Shown here piece by piece: positions 26,655-39,662 of a stretch of 64,000 bases of DNA (position 1 is the first letter of the stretch; each line of letters begins with the position of its first letter). The notes below the pieces were generated by a model. That model did no database searches, was not told where the DNA came from, and worked only from the letters and a program-made list of their open reading frames with translations. The stretch is from Brachynemurus nebulosus. Lineage: Eukaryota; Arthropoda; Insecta; Neuroptera; Myrmeleontidae. The stretch lies in NCBI GenBank assembly GCA_035578155.1, contig JAPWDM010000022.1:4031076-4095075 (forward strand), in the 5' to 3' direction. A program made the position numbers and the translations under genes.

Positions 26655-27387
26655 TAGGTTGCCCCAGCAAAATGTAAGGATAGGAAATATAACTTGTTAG
26701 AGAAGTCCTTGAATAATAAACCCATTCGCTAACCGTTACACTAGTTATCATAGATTACCAACACGTTGTTACAAGTTTGAAAGGAGAGACATGGATAAGG
26801 CCTTATTTTCGGCCCAAAATAACGAAATAAAAAATGTCTACGATTTAATGTTTTCTTTATATATCTTGAAAGTAGCCTGTGCGCCTGATTAGAAAATACG
26901 TATATAAAAGAAAAAAAAAAAACTACAATTGGTATTACCTGTGGGACGCCAATCTTTGGTCTAACTGTAATTTTCGTTCTAAATAACACATTTTCAATAA
27001 CATTTCAATTTCTTTTATATAGAGCACATGCGAGAAGCATTTTCTTGTTTATGTTATCTTAATGTTCTCATGTTACTGTACAATTTATTTAAAAATTACA
27101 TTGCTGAAATAATTTTACAATACAAAAATTGATCATTATATAAATGCATAAAATAAATTTATTGAAATGCCAACACGGCAAAAATTTGTTGGAACATGTC
27201 AGTTCGTCGTTTTGACAAAAATGGAGTGGAGTGACAAAAATGGAAATTTTCTACTTTTACATAGATGACCAAGGTGTTTATAAAATATTTTTCGATTCTT
27301 TATAAAGAATCGAGTGATATTTTGAGAATAAAAATTCAGTCTAGGCACACAACTTCCAAAATATACTCTCTTTGGATGGAGTACAAT

Positions 27388-27443
27388 CCCACCACTGTAC
27401 TATATGCGTTATTGCCCCACCACTGTACTATATGCGTTATTGC
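27388..27443. repeat. 28-bp tandem duplication
   Basis: CCCACCACTGTACTATATGC with its following TTATTGC occurs twice head to tail, 28 bp apart. It is a simple local duplication inside the mariner relic. Confidence 0.9.
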
Positions 27444-27899
27444 GCTCGTATTGCCTCCGTAATATGGTATTTAAGTTACGCCAGATATCAAGATCATAGT
27501 ATTCGAAGAGAGTCTCGTGCGACTATAAAAATTATTTAATGGATGCAGATGTTGAAGGATGTTGGAGTGAAGAGAATGAAGACTAGATAAGGAGTGTAAA
27601 GTTTAAAAATGTTGAAACTTTCGAAATTATCCAAAAAAAGTTGATTAAGTTCATAATTTTGCCTTTTCACAAAACCTTCCTATGAGACCGACTGAAAAAT
27701 AAATGATAAATGGGAATATTCTGGCATAATATTTATTCCATCTTACTATTCAGCTTCATGTAAACTCAATGCACATATAAGAGTTCATGGAGGCGATGGG
27801 GCAAAAATGAGGCCTTATCGATACCCATCCTTTACTATGGATACAAAAAAATTTATCGTGAATTCAATTAGGGACCGTGATCAGAGGATTTTCATCGAG

Positions 27900-28157
27900 T
27901 CAGCATATCTGTTGAATTTCAGTGTATGTTTTAGCCACAGTCAAAGTCCTTGAAAGCATATCCTTGTGTTTCTTATAGTTTGAAAGGTTAGATTCACATG
28001 CGAAAACGTGATGCTCTTTCTGTGGTGGGATCAAGTCATGAGGTACGTATAGACGTAAGCGTAAGGTCAGGTGAAGGTCATCCGTAAGGATACGGAGAAC
28101 TGAAGTTTTTGGAATATTTGATAGCTGAAAAATCATCCCCACATTTACGTTTCTCAT
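27900..28157 (-). pseudogene. Mariner transposase fragment
   Basis: An 85-residue frame. Residues about 15-35 (SNIPKTSVLRILTDDLHL) match the second helix-turn-helix of mariner transposases, and YVPHDLIPPQKEHHVFACESN matches the WVP(R/H)xLTPEQK linker. The segment KDMLSRTLTVAKTY stands where the family has a TxDETW block, so the first catalytic Asp is lost. The frame stops soon after. I did not find the rest of the catalytic DD34D core downstream. The protein would have cut and joined DNA at TA sites; this copy is inactive. Confidence 0.75.
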
Positions 28158-28516
28158 TTATTCTAACAACATCTCCACTAAAGTTAACTTTTCCCATTTA
28201 TTCACTGAAACCTTAGACTCATGACCTCTTCGTTCTTTGTCGAAACTTTGTCATCTATCTTTCTATGGTCTTCAATGAGTATGCCTTCCCCTGCATCGCC
28301 TTACGTAAGTATTTACGAGTAACACCTGCACTGAAGTTCAATAGATATGCAAACCTGATGAAAATCTTCTAATCACGATTACTAATTAAATTCACAATTA
28401 ATTACTTTGTATCCAGAGTTGAAACTTAAAGAAACTTGAAACTTAAAGAATGGGCTTACTCAAGGATTTCTGTAACAAGTTATATTTCCTATCCCTACGT
28501 TTTGCTGGCGCAACCT

Positions 28517-29547
<1,031 letters not shown>

Positions 29548-29618
29548 GCTGGGACTTGAACTCGGATCTCTTGATTACTAGCCAACCAAAGAATTACTGC
29601 CAAACTCTTTGCTACTGA
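29548..29618 (-). repeat. tRNA-like SINE head
   Basis: On -, TAGCAAAGAGTTTGGCAG (29614-29597) resembles an A box and GAGTTCAAGTCCC (29563-29551) a B box, 33 bases apart. The part between includes TTGGTTGGCTAGTAATCA. It shares the AGTAATCA/GTTATCA region with the head at 24400-24470, suggesting related SINEs. A functional tRNA was considered, but acceptor pairing is poor. Confidence 0.6.
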
Positions 29619-29864
29619 TTTTTCCTTTTTTGTGGAAATTAAATCTTAGTGCTTTCATACTTTAATGGTATATGAAAGGTTTCTTCTTCCATTGCTCCAA
29701 TTCTCTTATTAGATCATATGAAATATGCGTTTTTTTTATGAAAGCTCAAAGCATTAAGATTTCATTTTCACATAAAAGTGAATTTATTAAAAAATGTGGT
29801 AAGAGATCTTTCATAAAGCGATTCAAATAGTTTAAATAAAGCAATGATGTCCTTTCAGAGAATT

Positions 29865-29977
29865 TCCAAATTGGAAATTCACCTATTACAGCCACTCCCA
29901 TGACGTGAATTGGCTGCGAGACTATATAATAGAAATTTATTTTGTGGTCTTTAGAAGCCTTACAATTAGTGTATGTC
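29865..29977 (-). repeat. Half copy of the (AT)n-cored dispersed repeat
   Basis: In reverse complement, AAATAAATTTCTATTATATAG and CATGGGAGTGGCTGTAATAG follow the order of 49065-49130 (ACAAATTTCTGCCATAGTCC ... CGCTGTGATAAGTGAATT). The (AT)n core and the other half are absent. Confidence 0.6.
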
Positions 29978-31261
29978 CAAGTGTACAACATATATTATGA
30001 ACTATCTGATTTAAAAAAAAAAAAAAATTGAACAAGATTCTTTTCAAAATCAAGTTACTACGTTACCTCACAAAAATTAGTATAAGTGAGTTAACGTATC
30101 TGGTGAGGTGAGGTGTTACGGCATTGTACTAATCGAACTGTTCAATAAATTTTTCATATTCCACTTACCTTCTTTCCTTTAATTATCAAAAAAAATTCTT
30201 GAAGCTATGGTTTTCTGGAAATATAATGTGTCTCCTAAATCATCTTCATTTAAATATCGATCCTAATCACATTGACAGTTATTTCACCTCTACAAATAAA
30301 ATAATATAATACAATATTGTTTCTTGAAATTAACCTCCGTATTTGAGAGTGTTCTGGCAGATAAAAAATATATCTTAAGTATTGTCAGGTGTATTGAGAG
30401 AATCACATCTATAGAGACATTCGAACATATGTATAAAACATTTCTGCCGTGCTTATAGAGATAGAGACATGCCATATTTTTATAGCATCAGAATATATAT
30501 TTTCCATTTGAATGCTTAGTTGGCTACGAATCTAAGTCTATAATAATAAATGCTTACATATGTGCTATGTACTAACACCTCATCGTAGCCTAATAATATT
30601 CTATCTCTTTTTGTCATTTTTATATCTTCATCATATGTTCCTTTTCCCTCTATTCACATGGAGAGATTGGTACTGTATTCATTTGCAAGATTTTTACTAT
30701 ACATTTTTTTTAAAAAAAAAAAGTAATCATGTCATGGATTTTGAATGTTTAAATAATCAAAGTTCACGTGTTCATTTTGACAGAAAAAATAACCGAAAAT
30801 ACAATAGCATGGTATCTAGTATATATTTTCGAATGACTACCAGATAAAACTATGTCCTTTAATGAACATGCAATTTTCTCGACCGTATTTGAGTCATTCA
30901 TCCATTTTCGTCTTCTTCAATACAGGCAATATGTAAAACTGTACTCATGATGAATAAGCAGTAAGCTAGGTGTTTGTAAATCTAGGAGGAAAAATAAATT
31001 GATGATAATAATAATTAATTATTAACCATTTATAATACCGAATTTTTTTATTTTACAATTTGAAGGCCAATACTTTAGTGCATCACAATCCGCAGCAATT
31101 GTCATACTTTTGTTTCTGTTTTTATAGCCGATAAGCTAACATAGTTTATAGAATAACATCAATCTACTAACGCAATTTAATTGCAACTATTAAATTAAAT
31201 AACGTTCTTAAGTAATGAACTATTTACTTCATAAATCAATTAAGTATTTTCCCGCTACCTT
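29978..31261. other. AT-rich non-coding DNA
   Basis: No supported gene. The frame at 30560-30847 shows no domain and is rich in Phe/Leu/Tyr as expected from AT-rich DNA. Confidence 0.55.
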
Positions 31262-32345
31262 TTAATATGTGTAGGGACCCCCTGTGGAAGTTAGGAGCTG
31301 AAATTTGGTAAGTGGCGCTCATTTCCGATGCACGTCATACTATCAAAGTGGGGTCAAATTTTGGGCAAATTTTGGATCCGAACAAACTTTTAAGGGGGTG
31401 GTGGGGGCGATAAAACCATAAAACTTTTCCAAACCGGTTGGAAACAATGTTTCGGTCAATTACCTCTAACATATACAAAATTCAGCTTCCTAGGATGATT
31501 AGGAGGGAGTAGAGGGGAAAAAAAGTATTTCCGCTGGATCCAACACGCCCAACGCCCCCCAGAATTAACGCCGAGGGTTGAAATTTGGTGTGTTGATAAA
31601 GTTCGTATCTAGGTTGTGCTTTTTGGAGGCTTTAATATTTTAACCGCACCCCCCTCATTTTTAAGCTACGATTTCATGCTTTTTCGACGTTTTCGAAGTT
31701 TGTACCACTCGCTCAGGTCACCCAAATAAACCTAGAGGGCTGAAATTGTGTATTCGGATTGAGTTAGGATCAGGGGGATGCCTTTTGGGGGTCTCGGCTT
31801 GAAACCCTTACCCCTACCATTTTTATACCAAAAAGAATATGATTTTTCTTTCTTTTAACAGTTTCGTTCGGTTCAAAATCTCCCCAAATAAACCTAGAGA
31901 GCTGAAATTTTATGTACAGGTTAAGCTAATAGCCAGCCACTTCTTTTTGAAGGTTTCAACTTTTGACCCTTACCCCCACGATTTTTTCGCCAATATTTCC
32001 TTGATTTTTTTGTTTTTTTTTCCAACACGTCTAGAGACTCTCTAAGGAAACCTAGAGGGCTGAAATTTTGTACGTGTATTGAGTTAGTATCCGGCTAGTG
32101 CCTTTTAGGGATATCACATTACTTCCCCCCCCCCACTTCTCCCATTTTTACATCGGAATTCAATGTGTTTATAATGCTTTATATTTATTCTATAAGACAA
32201 GTAGGGGAATAGTAAATTTAAAAATTTAAAAAAATGAACTTACTTTTATTACAAATGCAATACATACATATTAAGTAATTTAAAAATGTTATTAAAGTCA
32301 CTGTTTATTTATAAAGTAGGAATTTTGGATTTTTATCAATACCTA
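31262..32345 (+). repeat. Dispersed repeat family A, copy 2 (most complete)
   Basis: The most complete copy in the window. Modules of about 150-170 bp, each with a GCTGAAATTT- or GTTGAAATTT-like phrase, begin near 31290, 31570, 31730, 31890 and 32050. They end in C-rich tracts such as CCTTACCCCCACG. The right boundary shared with copy 1 is near 32345. The frame at 31839-32045 is not conserved. Function and class are unknown. Confidence 0.8.
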
Positions 32346-33400
32346 TAAATAAAGTAGAAGAGCCTGTCCGTGACTTTCGAATTTTTAAGTATTAGTATGT
32401 TTTCCAGTTAGCAAATTCATCTGTCCTTCAAATTTTTTTGTCTTTTCAAAAATTTTTGTCTGTCTGTCTGTTTGTATATACCCTATATAAATAACATGGT
32501 GTTTTTTTTTTTTTTTTGATGTTACAAATATTTATAAGTTATTCCTTTATCATGAATATTACATTTTCATTTTCAATTTTGAATTAATAAGGGGATTTTT
32601 TAAGTCAATTTAAAAAAATAAATAAATAATAAAGATAATTTCTTTTTTTTTTAAGAAACCTTCCAAATTATTACCACTTATTTTAAATTTGGTATCGGAA
32701 AGGATTAAATTATTAATTCTTAAAAACTCTTAAGCAAACTGTAGACACAAAACAATTTTATTCGTTGGAAATACACAATAAATTATTAATAAAGTTGTGA
32801 AAATTTATATTAATTAATAATGTATTTACAATAGAATTTTATAAAGTTCAAATATAACATCACCATAACGCCATTTATTGTTAAAGGTCAAATGTGAATT
32901 CAGAACTATTAATACAAGGAGATTTTGTTGAAATTATTAACTTGGTGTTGTATGAAATTTATTACCTTAATGTAGTTCATAATAATTATAGTCGGACTAA
33001 ATTTTCTCATGTTCATATTTCTTGTTCTGGTGTACCTATTATTTGTTAGAAAGAGAAATGAATAATTTGCGTGTAACAGATAAAAACGATTTCATCCAAC
33101 TTTGTACTTGAGCTGTAGAAAAACTTTCTTTTATACCGTTTCTATGAATACAAATTTTTTCCAAAATTTTAACCATTGCACGTTTTAACTTGTAGTACAG
33201 TCAATGGAGATGAAAATCGAGCCTTACCTCCGATTTGCTTGCCTATCAACCGATTTACATGAAAATTTGAAGTTAGGGTTATCTTACCCTTAGCTTCAAA
33301 GGTGACATTGGCCCGTGGGGTGTTTTTAATTTCTAAAGGGTGAAAACTACCCCTTTATCAAAAAATTGAGATTTAGCCATTTTAACTTGTTAAAATATAA
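32346..33400. other. AT-rich non-coding DNA
   Basis: A short TCTG run at about 32457-32472 and a T15 tract near 32503. No gene or terminal repeat was seen. Confidence 0.5.
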
Positions 33401-33404
33401 AGAG

Positions 33405-34290
33405 TGAAAATTTTTAGTATTCTCTAACATGATTACCACATGGTGAACTCTTTTTCAACCCTTAAAAAACTTTACAACCCCCGCAAACGACCCCTAACTT
33501 AAAAATAATAATAAAAAATTACTTTTTTATTACTCATGCGAGAGAAGTACTAACTTGGCGCACACATTTCTGTACGCAAAATAGCTGTTTGCCCACTGTA
33601 CTCTTCCCGCATACTTTTTTGCGTGTGGAAAGTAACTTTCCACATGCAAATTGACAATAAAACACGCAAAATTTAACCAAACACGCAAAGCCGCCTCTTG
33701 ATTTTTCATTTAATAAATATTTCATAACTATTTCTATAGAAACCACCAATAAAGTATTTTAAGCTATAATTAATTCAGAAGAAAAAAAGAGGAACACTTA
33801 AAAATATTATTTTAAAAAGTAATAAAAATGTCAAAAATAGTAATAATAATAGAAAAAAGTATATAAAATTCGTAATAAAAAATAGTATGTGCAACTCGTG
33901 CGGGATTGTCGATTGCCCACTCAAGAGAATGAGCGCACTCACTGCGTTCGTGCGCTCAACTTCGCTTTCGTGGACAATCGACAATTTCCCGCACTTATTG
34001 CACAATATACTATTTTATAACTTAAAGTGATTTAAATACAGAGTAAATATTGTTTCACGTTCTCCAACACATTGATATGTTTTACCCCTTTCTAACCCTT
34101 AAAAAACTTTAGAATTCTTAAAAACAACCTCTAAATTAAAAAAATTTTTAAAAATTACTTTTGTATGACTGAAAATGATTTTAATATCGTTTCACATTTT
34201 CAGACATGACTACCATAGGTTCAAACTTTTCAACCCTTAAAAACCACCCCTAAGTTTAAAATAATATTAAAAATGTATTTTCATATACAA
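33405..34290 (+). repeat. About 135-bp tandem repeat, split by an insertion
   Basis: The phrase AACCCTTAAAAAAC recurs at about 33459, 34097 and 34232. Each copy is preceded by a TCACATTYTC...ACATGAYTACCA-like block and followed by CCCCTAACTTAAAA-like sequence. The last two copies are 135 bp apart. The first is separated from them by about 640 bp holding the hairpin element at 33881-34014 and other DNA. Confidence 0.65.
33881..34014. mobile_element. 134-bp hairpin MITE, CpG-rich centre
   Basis: The outer ends AATAGTAT and ATACTATT are inverted. Inside, GTGCGGGATTGTCGATTGCC faces GGACAATCGACAATTTCCCGC. The centre, GAGCGCACTCACTGCGTTCG, is also partly self-complementary and much richer in CG than the surroundings. 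It is the expected form of a small foldback MITE. Confidence 0.75.
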
Positions 34291-35296
34291 TCATGTTTTA
34301 TATACAATATTTTCAATATTTTATATACAATAGAAAAAAAGCGTTATGTTTCTTCACCATAACTCCTATAATTTTTAAGCTAGCGCAATGAACAAAAAAC
34401 CCTTTTAAAGGTAATTAAAATAGCTACAAATTTTTTCCTATTAACATATAGTGTAAAGCCCATCGTTTTCAAACGGCGTAGGGTCAAAGGGCTAAAAATA
34501 GGTTGTGATTGTACTACCGCGCGCTTTTTTAACATTGATATCTCCGTCAATTTTTATCTGACAGAAAAAAAAAATTTTGTTGAAAAAAGACCTACATTTT
34601 TGATACCAACAATTTTTTTCGTATCTTTCATTGTTTTTGAAATATTATGAAAAAAAGGCAATTTTTTAAAAAAATTTGAAAAAACATTTTTCTTTAAATC
34701 GTGATTTTTTCAAAAATTATGCATTCCAAACCGGCCAAACCACCATGATCCCATTGATATCATCACATTAAAGTAAAACTCAGACGGGATTTTAATTTTC
34801 GTGGAAATTGTGCTTCCTTAACTCAACAATTTAAAAAAAAAAATTTAGATGTCCCTGGTTCTTATATGACAAATTACTGAAATTGCGTTCAAAAGACTTT
34901 TAACAGTGTTCATTTTAAAGGTCTTTTCAGGCACTATACAAAACCTTTCTATGGTCATATTCGTAAAATGTATCCGTTGCCTGCTAAATGGCTTTGAATA
35001 CCTCGATTTGAGTACAGACAAAAAAAAACGGCTTCTATCTTCAATATCTCGCTTAATATTGCACTTAAAATACTTTTCAAAAAAGGAATTTGTTTTTTAT
35101 CTGCTACAATTTTGCTCTTCATAAAATTATCGCTAAAATGCTTAGTTATTGTTAGTTCTACAAAAGAAAGAGGTTTAGTAGAAAAATTAATTACGAGCAG
35201 TTCAAGGTAACAAAGTGTTTTTAGCAAATCCGAATTTTTTACGAAAACAATAAAATGAAGTAAAACGCTTTGATATTTTATCTCTGACAAATTTAA
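34291..35296. other. Unassigned, probably repetitive DNA
   Basis: T- and A-rich with long homopolymer tracts and a few CG-containing phrases (for example 34455-34530). The overlapping frames on both strands at 34906-35290 have no recognised domain. It may belong to a larger repeat together with the block that follows. Confidence 0.4.
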
Positions 35297-37395
35297 TTAA
35301 GGGGGACCGCTAGTGTGACCGCCTGAAAAAAGGTGATTTTTGGGAATGTTTTTAAAGAAAACTACTGTATGGGATGTTTTAATATTTTAAGGATATATTC
35401 GTTGATAGATAATAAATTCATGATAAAATTCAATGAGTTATTCCCGATCTCCCAAGGCTCCAAAAAAAAGTTCCCCCACTGCTGCAGTGATAGCGACCTT
35501 CACAGTGCCCGAAATAAAAAAAACCAAAAAGCCTATTAAATTAGAGGGTATTGCTCGTGCCATGAACCTTAATCGAAAAAAAGTTGAAATTTAACAAAAT
35601 GGCGGAGTTTTTTAAAAAAAGTTTCAAAATTTGCGCGAAAATTTGATGACTTTTGACCTGCAAAAATTACATTTTTTATTCGACCGGAAAACTGGAGGTT
35701 CATGGCACAAAGGAACATATATAAAAGAAGCTGCAATAAGAATCAACTCGATCGGATGATTCGTCTTCGAGTTATACATAACTGCAGCAAATTTGAAAAA
35801 TGTAGTTTTTCTTTTCTTTACCTTTTAGTTTTAATCACTGAGAATTTTTACTAAAATTATTTACGATGTATCCACTATAACGGTCGTAGCAAAACTATAA
35901 TGGGTCATAGTTAAGTGTGCCAGGGTCTAGCTTCTGCACAACATGTGACTGGCAGCCACGTCAAGAAACTCCCGAACTATCAACCTTCATACATTTCTCA
36001 GTACCTTAAAGTTAACAAGGAAAATCATAATCCGCTCTTCGGATGGCTGTAACTCAAAAACTATTTGAGATATGCGCTTGAAATTTTAGTATGCAATTTT
36101 TAAAGGTGTCTAGACTATCGAAACATGCAAAAAAAATTTCCAATTTTTTCAAAATGTCACACTACTTACAAGTAAAGGTTTTGAAGTGATAATTCCCAAT
36201 TTCGATGAAACTTGGTAGGTGTGTAGAACACTGAAAAACAACAGACACGTATTTTTCCTTATCGGTCAAAAACGTCATTTAAGGGGTGAAATCCACCCCT
36301 TAAGTTGCGGTAAAAATTTACTTTTGTTAAATTACTCGAAAACTATCACAGATAGAAAAAAAGTTTAAATTGACACAACCCTTCATTTAGAGAGATCTTT
36401 CTACTGATGTACTCAAATCTAGGGTCGGATCTACTGGAGGGGCTTTGACTATAAAATTGAGGGTAAGGGGTATTACGGGATAAGAATGGCCGGTTGGCCC
36501 CCAGACGAGATTTTCAACGGCACTTTGGCTACTATAAGGACAGTTGATAAGAAGTCTTGCGTGCAAGTTTTAGCCTCATATCTTGGGTAGTTTAGAAGTT
36601 ATTTGTGATAATATATATTAAGGCCATGATTTTTTAAACCTTTATATCTCGTAAACTATTACAGATATTGAGATAAACTAAAAACCATTGAGTAGGTCTA
36701 ACTTAGTACTATAATATATATTTCTTTCAAATTTTTCCGTTAGTAAACAGTCATAGAAAATTCGAGAAGAAAAATAGAAAAAATTTTTTTTAGTGGTTCC
36801 TTCAGAGTGACAATCACGAAAAGAGTCTCAAATATTGTACACTAGGTCCTGTTTAAGTACTGCAAGTTTCGTTAAAAACAAAGGGGTGGAACAGGGTCAA
36901 AGAGGAGAAACCTCGATCGAAGCCACCATCGGAAAGGTGAATTTCATCATTCCGTTATGTTTTTATGCTGTGCGCACAAGATTAATTAAGAACCTGGTGA
37001 TGTTTTAACGATATGTACCGATATACCTATCATGACTTCCAAATATACAGTGTGTTCAAGGTCATGTAGGACCAATATATAAATATGTAAAAAATATTGT
37101 TGGTAGGATAACGGCCATATTTCTTGAACGATAGAGCTTGTATTTGATATTGTAACTGTTTACGTTAAGTTCTAGGCTAAATTTATAGATGGAGTTGATT
37201 GTCAATATGGGATAGTTTCAAAAAGTTGAGAATTTTAAGTTTAAAATTATTGTCATTTGAGAAACTATTTAATCAGTTGTACCTATCTACGAGGTAAATT
37301 TCAGTTTTAGTTAATAGCTACTTATCATTAACTTTAGATTGGGAAAATTGGGAAATATCACTTCAAGACCTTTACTTGTTAGTGCTCCCCCTTAA
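35297..37395. mobile_element. Candidate 2.1-kb TTAA-flanked element
   Basis: The left edge TTAAGGGGGACCGCTAGTG (35297) and the right edge AGTGCTCCCCCTTAA (37381-37395) are inverted with a perfect 10-bp TTAAGGGGGA match and weaker extension. A second inverted pair lies inside: ACAAGTAAAGGTTTTGAAGT (36171) and its reverse complement near 37353-37380. The part 36190-36610 is related to 56105-56570. No transposase frame was found. Piggybac-type mobilisation is an inference from the TTAA edges. Confidence 0.5.
36190..36610 (+). repeat. Dispersed repeat family B, copy 1
   Basis: TTCGATGAAACTTGGTAGGT, TGTAGAACACTGAAAAA, GACACGTATTTTTCCTTATC and CTTGGGTAGTTTAGAAG occur in the same order as at 56105-56560. 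Confidence 0.7.
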
Positions 37396-38585
37396 GGTGA
37401 ACGCTTTCGCCACTTAAAACACTTACAATATCGATGTGATAGATATTTTTTTATCGGATCAATTATCTTCGAAGATAAGTCAACTAGGTGTCTTAACGAC
37501 AATTTGTATTTGGTTTTCAAAGCCACACTGGGTCTCCCTTTCCTTTCTACACATACAGCAGGGTATGTTTATGACGTTTACTTCACAATAATCTAGATAC
37601 ACTAGAAATCACGTCTGGTGCACAAGGCAACATAATATTACACGATGGGAAACATGAAGGGCATCCAAACAAACGTAGCTTATAAACAATATTATATTTG
37701 CAATATAGTTCGCTACAGGTGTTCTCTGTAGTAATGAATGTTTATATTTATAATAAACAATCATTTTGCAGTCATACCTTCTATAACAAAAATATGTGCA
37801 CTTCCACTTTGTTGCTCCTACCCCGCCAGTACCAACGACCACCCTTCACTATATGCTAAAATCTGGTTACCGGCAATAAACACAACTAAACATACATACG
37901 ACAATATAGTCTCATAAAATGCACTCTATGTCAATTTCCTCATAAATAGAAAGTATGTGGATACTATACTTATCGAGATATCGTAGTGGTGTGAACCCTA
38001 AACAAGAATTTTAAATGTAAACATTTGAATGTATAACTGCAAGCGCTGGCTACAATAGCTCATAAACGTATTGGAAGAATAAATGGATAAACTATATTAT
38101 AATGTTTTTTTTTATTGCTTTTGCTATAGAATTTTAAATTTTAAAACTTTCATAATGTGATATTCCTTTAGTTATTATTACAGCTTTGTGCAAAAAAATC
38201 GGTTCAATTTACTTTCCCTAATGAAATTTTCTAAAAAATGTATTGAATTTATATTGTTTAGAGCACTGACGTTCATTGTTGACAGAGAACTGCAAAGTGC
38301 AATTGGGACAAATATGGGTGACTGTACTTCATCCAGAATATTTCGATCACCATCCGTCTACTAGAGCAGTATTCTTCAGTTTTATCAGTGTATTTTCAGG
38401 GGCACACCATTTGTGGATCAATTACTTGTGGTGAATTTTTTTATTTTTTTAAGAAGGTAGATAACAATAATAATAATAATAACAATAGCCGTAAAAAACC
38501 ACTCAGCGAATATCGGGCTCTTCACAAGCAAAATTTATATGATACAAATAATAATAATAGTTAATAGGCAGCCTTTTTAAAAACA
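37396..38585. other. Non-coding DNA
   Basis: No supported gene. An (AAT)n run lies at 38466-38485. The patch 37600-37680 is less AT-rich without a recognisable feature. Confidence 0.45.
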
Positions 38586-39640
38586 ATTTACTCTCGTTAT
38601 AATGGTGACAAGGCATACATTCAAACAGAAAAACCTCGCCAGTTATTCCAACTTAAACGCGGAGTAAAACAAGGAGATCCATTATCACCCGTTTTGTTTA
38701 ATTGTGTTCTGGAAAAAATTTTTAGACACTTTGATTGGTCCAATTATGGTATCAACGTTAAGGGTGTGAAGTTAAACAATACTTATATCCAAAATTAGTG
38801 ACAAAATCAAAATTATGTTACAAGATTTGGCTAACGAAGTGAAAAAGGCCGGTCTAGTTATAAATTTTTAAAAAAAACCAATATTTTAACTAGGTATCGG
38901 ACATTTTTCGGATAACATAACATCGTGTGTTGTATATGCAGGCATATAAGTAGACAGATAATTATGTGTGAGTTCTATATATATGTATGTTTTATCTATT
39001 CGTTTTTATTCACATTAATCACATTAAGTGCGATATACCTGCATATACAAAACGCAAATGCTGTTTGATCCGAAAAATGTCCGATACTTAATTTTAACTA
39101 ACTCCATCAGAAATTCTATATTAATAAACAATCAAGAATTGCAGTATCTTGAAGATCAAGTTTATCTTGGACAAATTATGACGTTTCGAGACAAATTCGT
39201 AAAGGAAATCCAAAGGTGTATTTCTGCATGGAAAAAATTTTGGTCTTTAAGAAAGATATTTAAGGACAACTTTCCTAAGCAAATAAAGGCCAAGGTATTC
39301 GATTCATGTGTAGTTCCTGTTTGAACATACTGTTGCCAAAGTTGGACGCTTAATTCACGTAAATTGTGTTTTTTTAACAGGAATAAATTGTATAAGTTTA
39401 CTTATAAAAAAGTTGAAATGGTCGTGGGCAGGACATATTTTACCAACTGCAAATAAGAGGTGGTCCAAGAAAATTACTTACTGGGTGCCATGGTGACATT
39501 GCAGGTCAAGAGGAAGATGCAAAGTTCGGTGAGAGGCTACTACATTAATTGTGCAGGAGATAAACAAACATGGAGAAATGTATTGAATCTGCTCCCCATA
39601 TTGCCTTCATTTTATCCTTAATTTTATCCAAAATTTTAAG
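38586..39640 (+). pseudogene. RTE-like LINE reverse transcriptase fragment
   Basis: Reading + gives YNGDKAYIQTEKPRQLFQL, KRGVKQGDPLSPVLFN (RT motif B) and LEKIFRHFDWSNYGINVKG. A short deletion follows where the FADD catalytic motif is expected, because the frame passes almost at once to SDKIKIMLQDLANEVKKAG. After the nested MITE (38893-39090) it resumes as ILTNSIRNSI, YLEDQVYLGQIMTFRDK and AWKKFWSLRKIFKDNFPKQI. Then come degenerate TYCCQSW and LKWSWAGHI...RWSKK...SRGR blocks to about 39600. These are hallmarks of RTE-type LINE ORFs. The copy is 5' truncated, has lost its catalytic YxDD-equivalent motif and has several stops. Confidence 0.8.
38893..39090. mobile_element. 198-bp MITE with 10-bp target duplication, inside the LINE
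   Basis: The element is bounded by identical ATTTTAACTA copies at 38883-38892 and 39091-39100. Its ends share GTATCGGACATTTTTCGGAT as inverted repeats, 20 of 20 bases. A second inverted block, TTGTATATGCAGG, lies further in. Removing it with one target copy restores the LINE frame (TNILTNSIRN). A 9-10 bp duplication suggests a Mutator-like transposase, but this is inference. Confidence 0.9.
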
Positions 39641-39662
39641 TGTAGAAAATACTAAACAAATA

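Larger units (their letters stand above)
26653..28516 (-). mobile_element. Degenerate mariner-like transposon with terminal inverted repeats
   Basis: The left arm (26655-26736: GGTTGCCCCAGCAAAATG, then GGATAGGAAATATAACTTGT) and the right arm (28446-28516) are reverse complements over about 70-80 bp. Both outer ends abut TA, the duplication made by Tc1/mariner transposases. Between them, on -, is a recognisable mariner transposase fragment (27900-28157). The 1.86-kb total is longer than a typical mariner and includes extra DNA. Confidence 0.75.

Noticed and set aside
34906..35290. Overlapping frames of 72 and 111 residues on opposite strands
   Set aside because: Shadow frames of probable repeat DNA, without recognisable domains.
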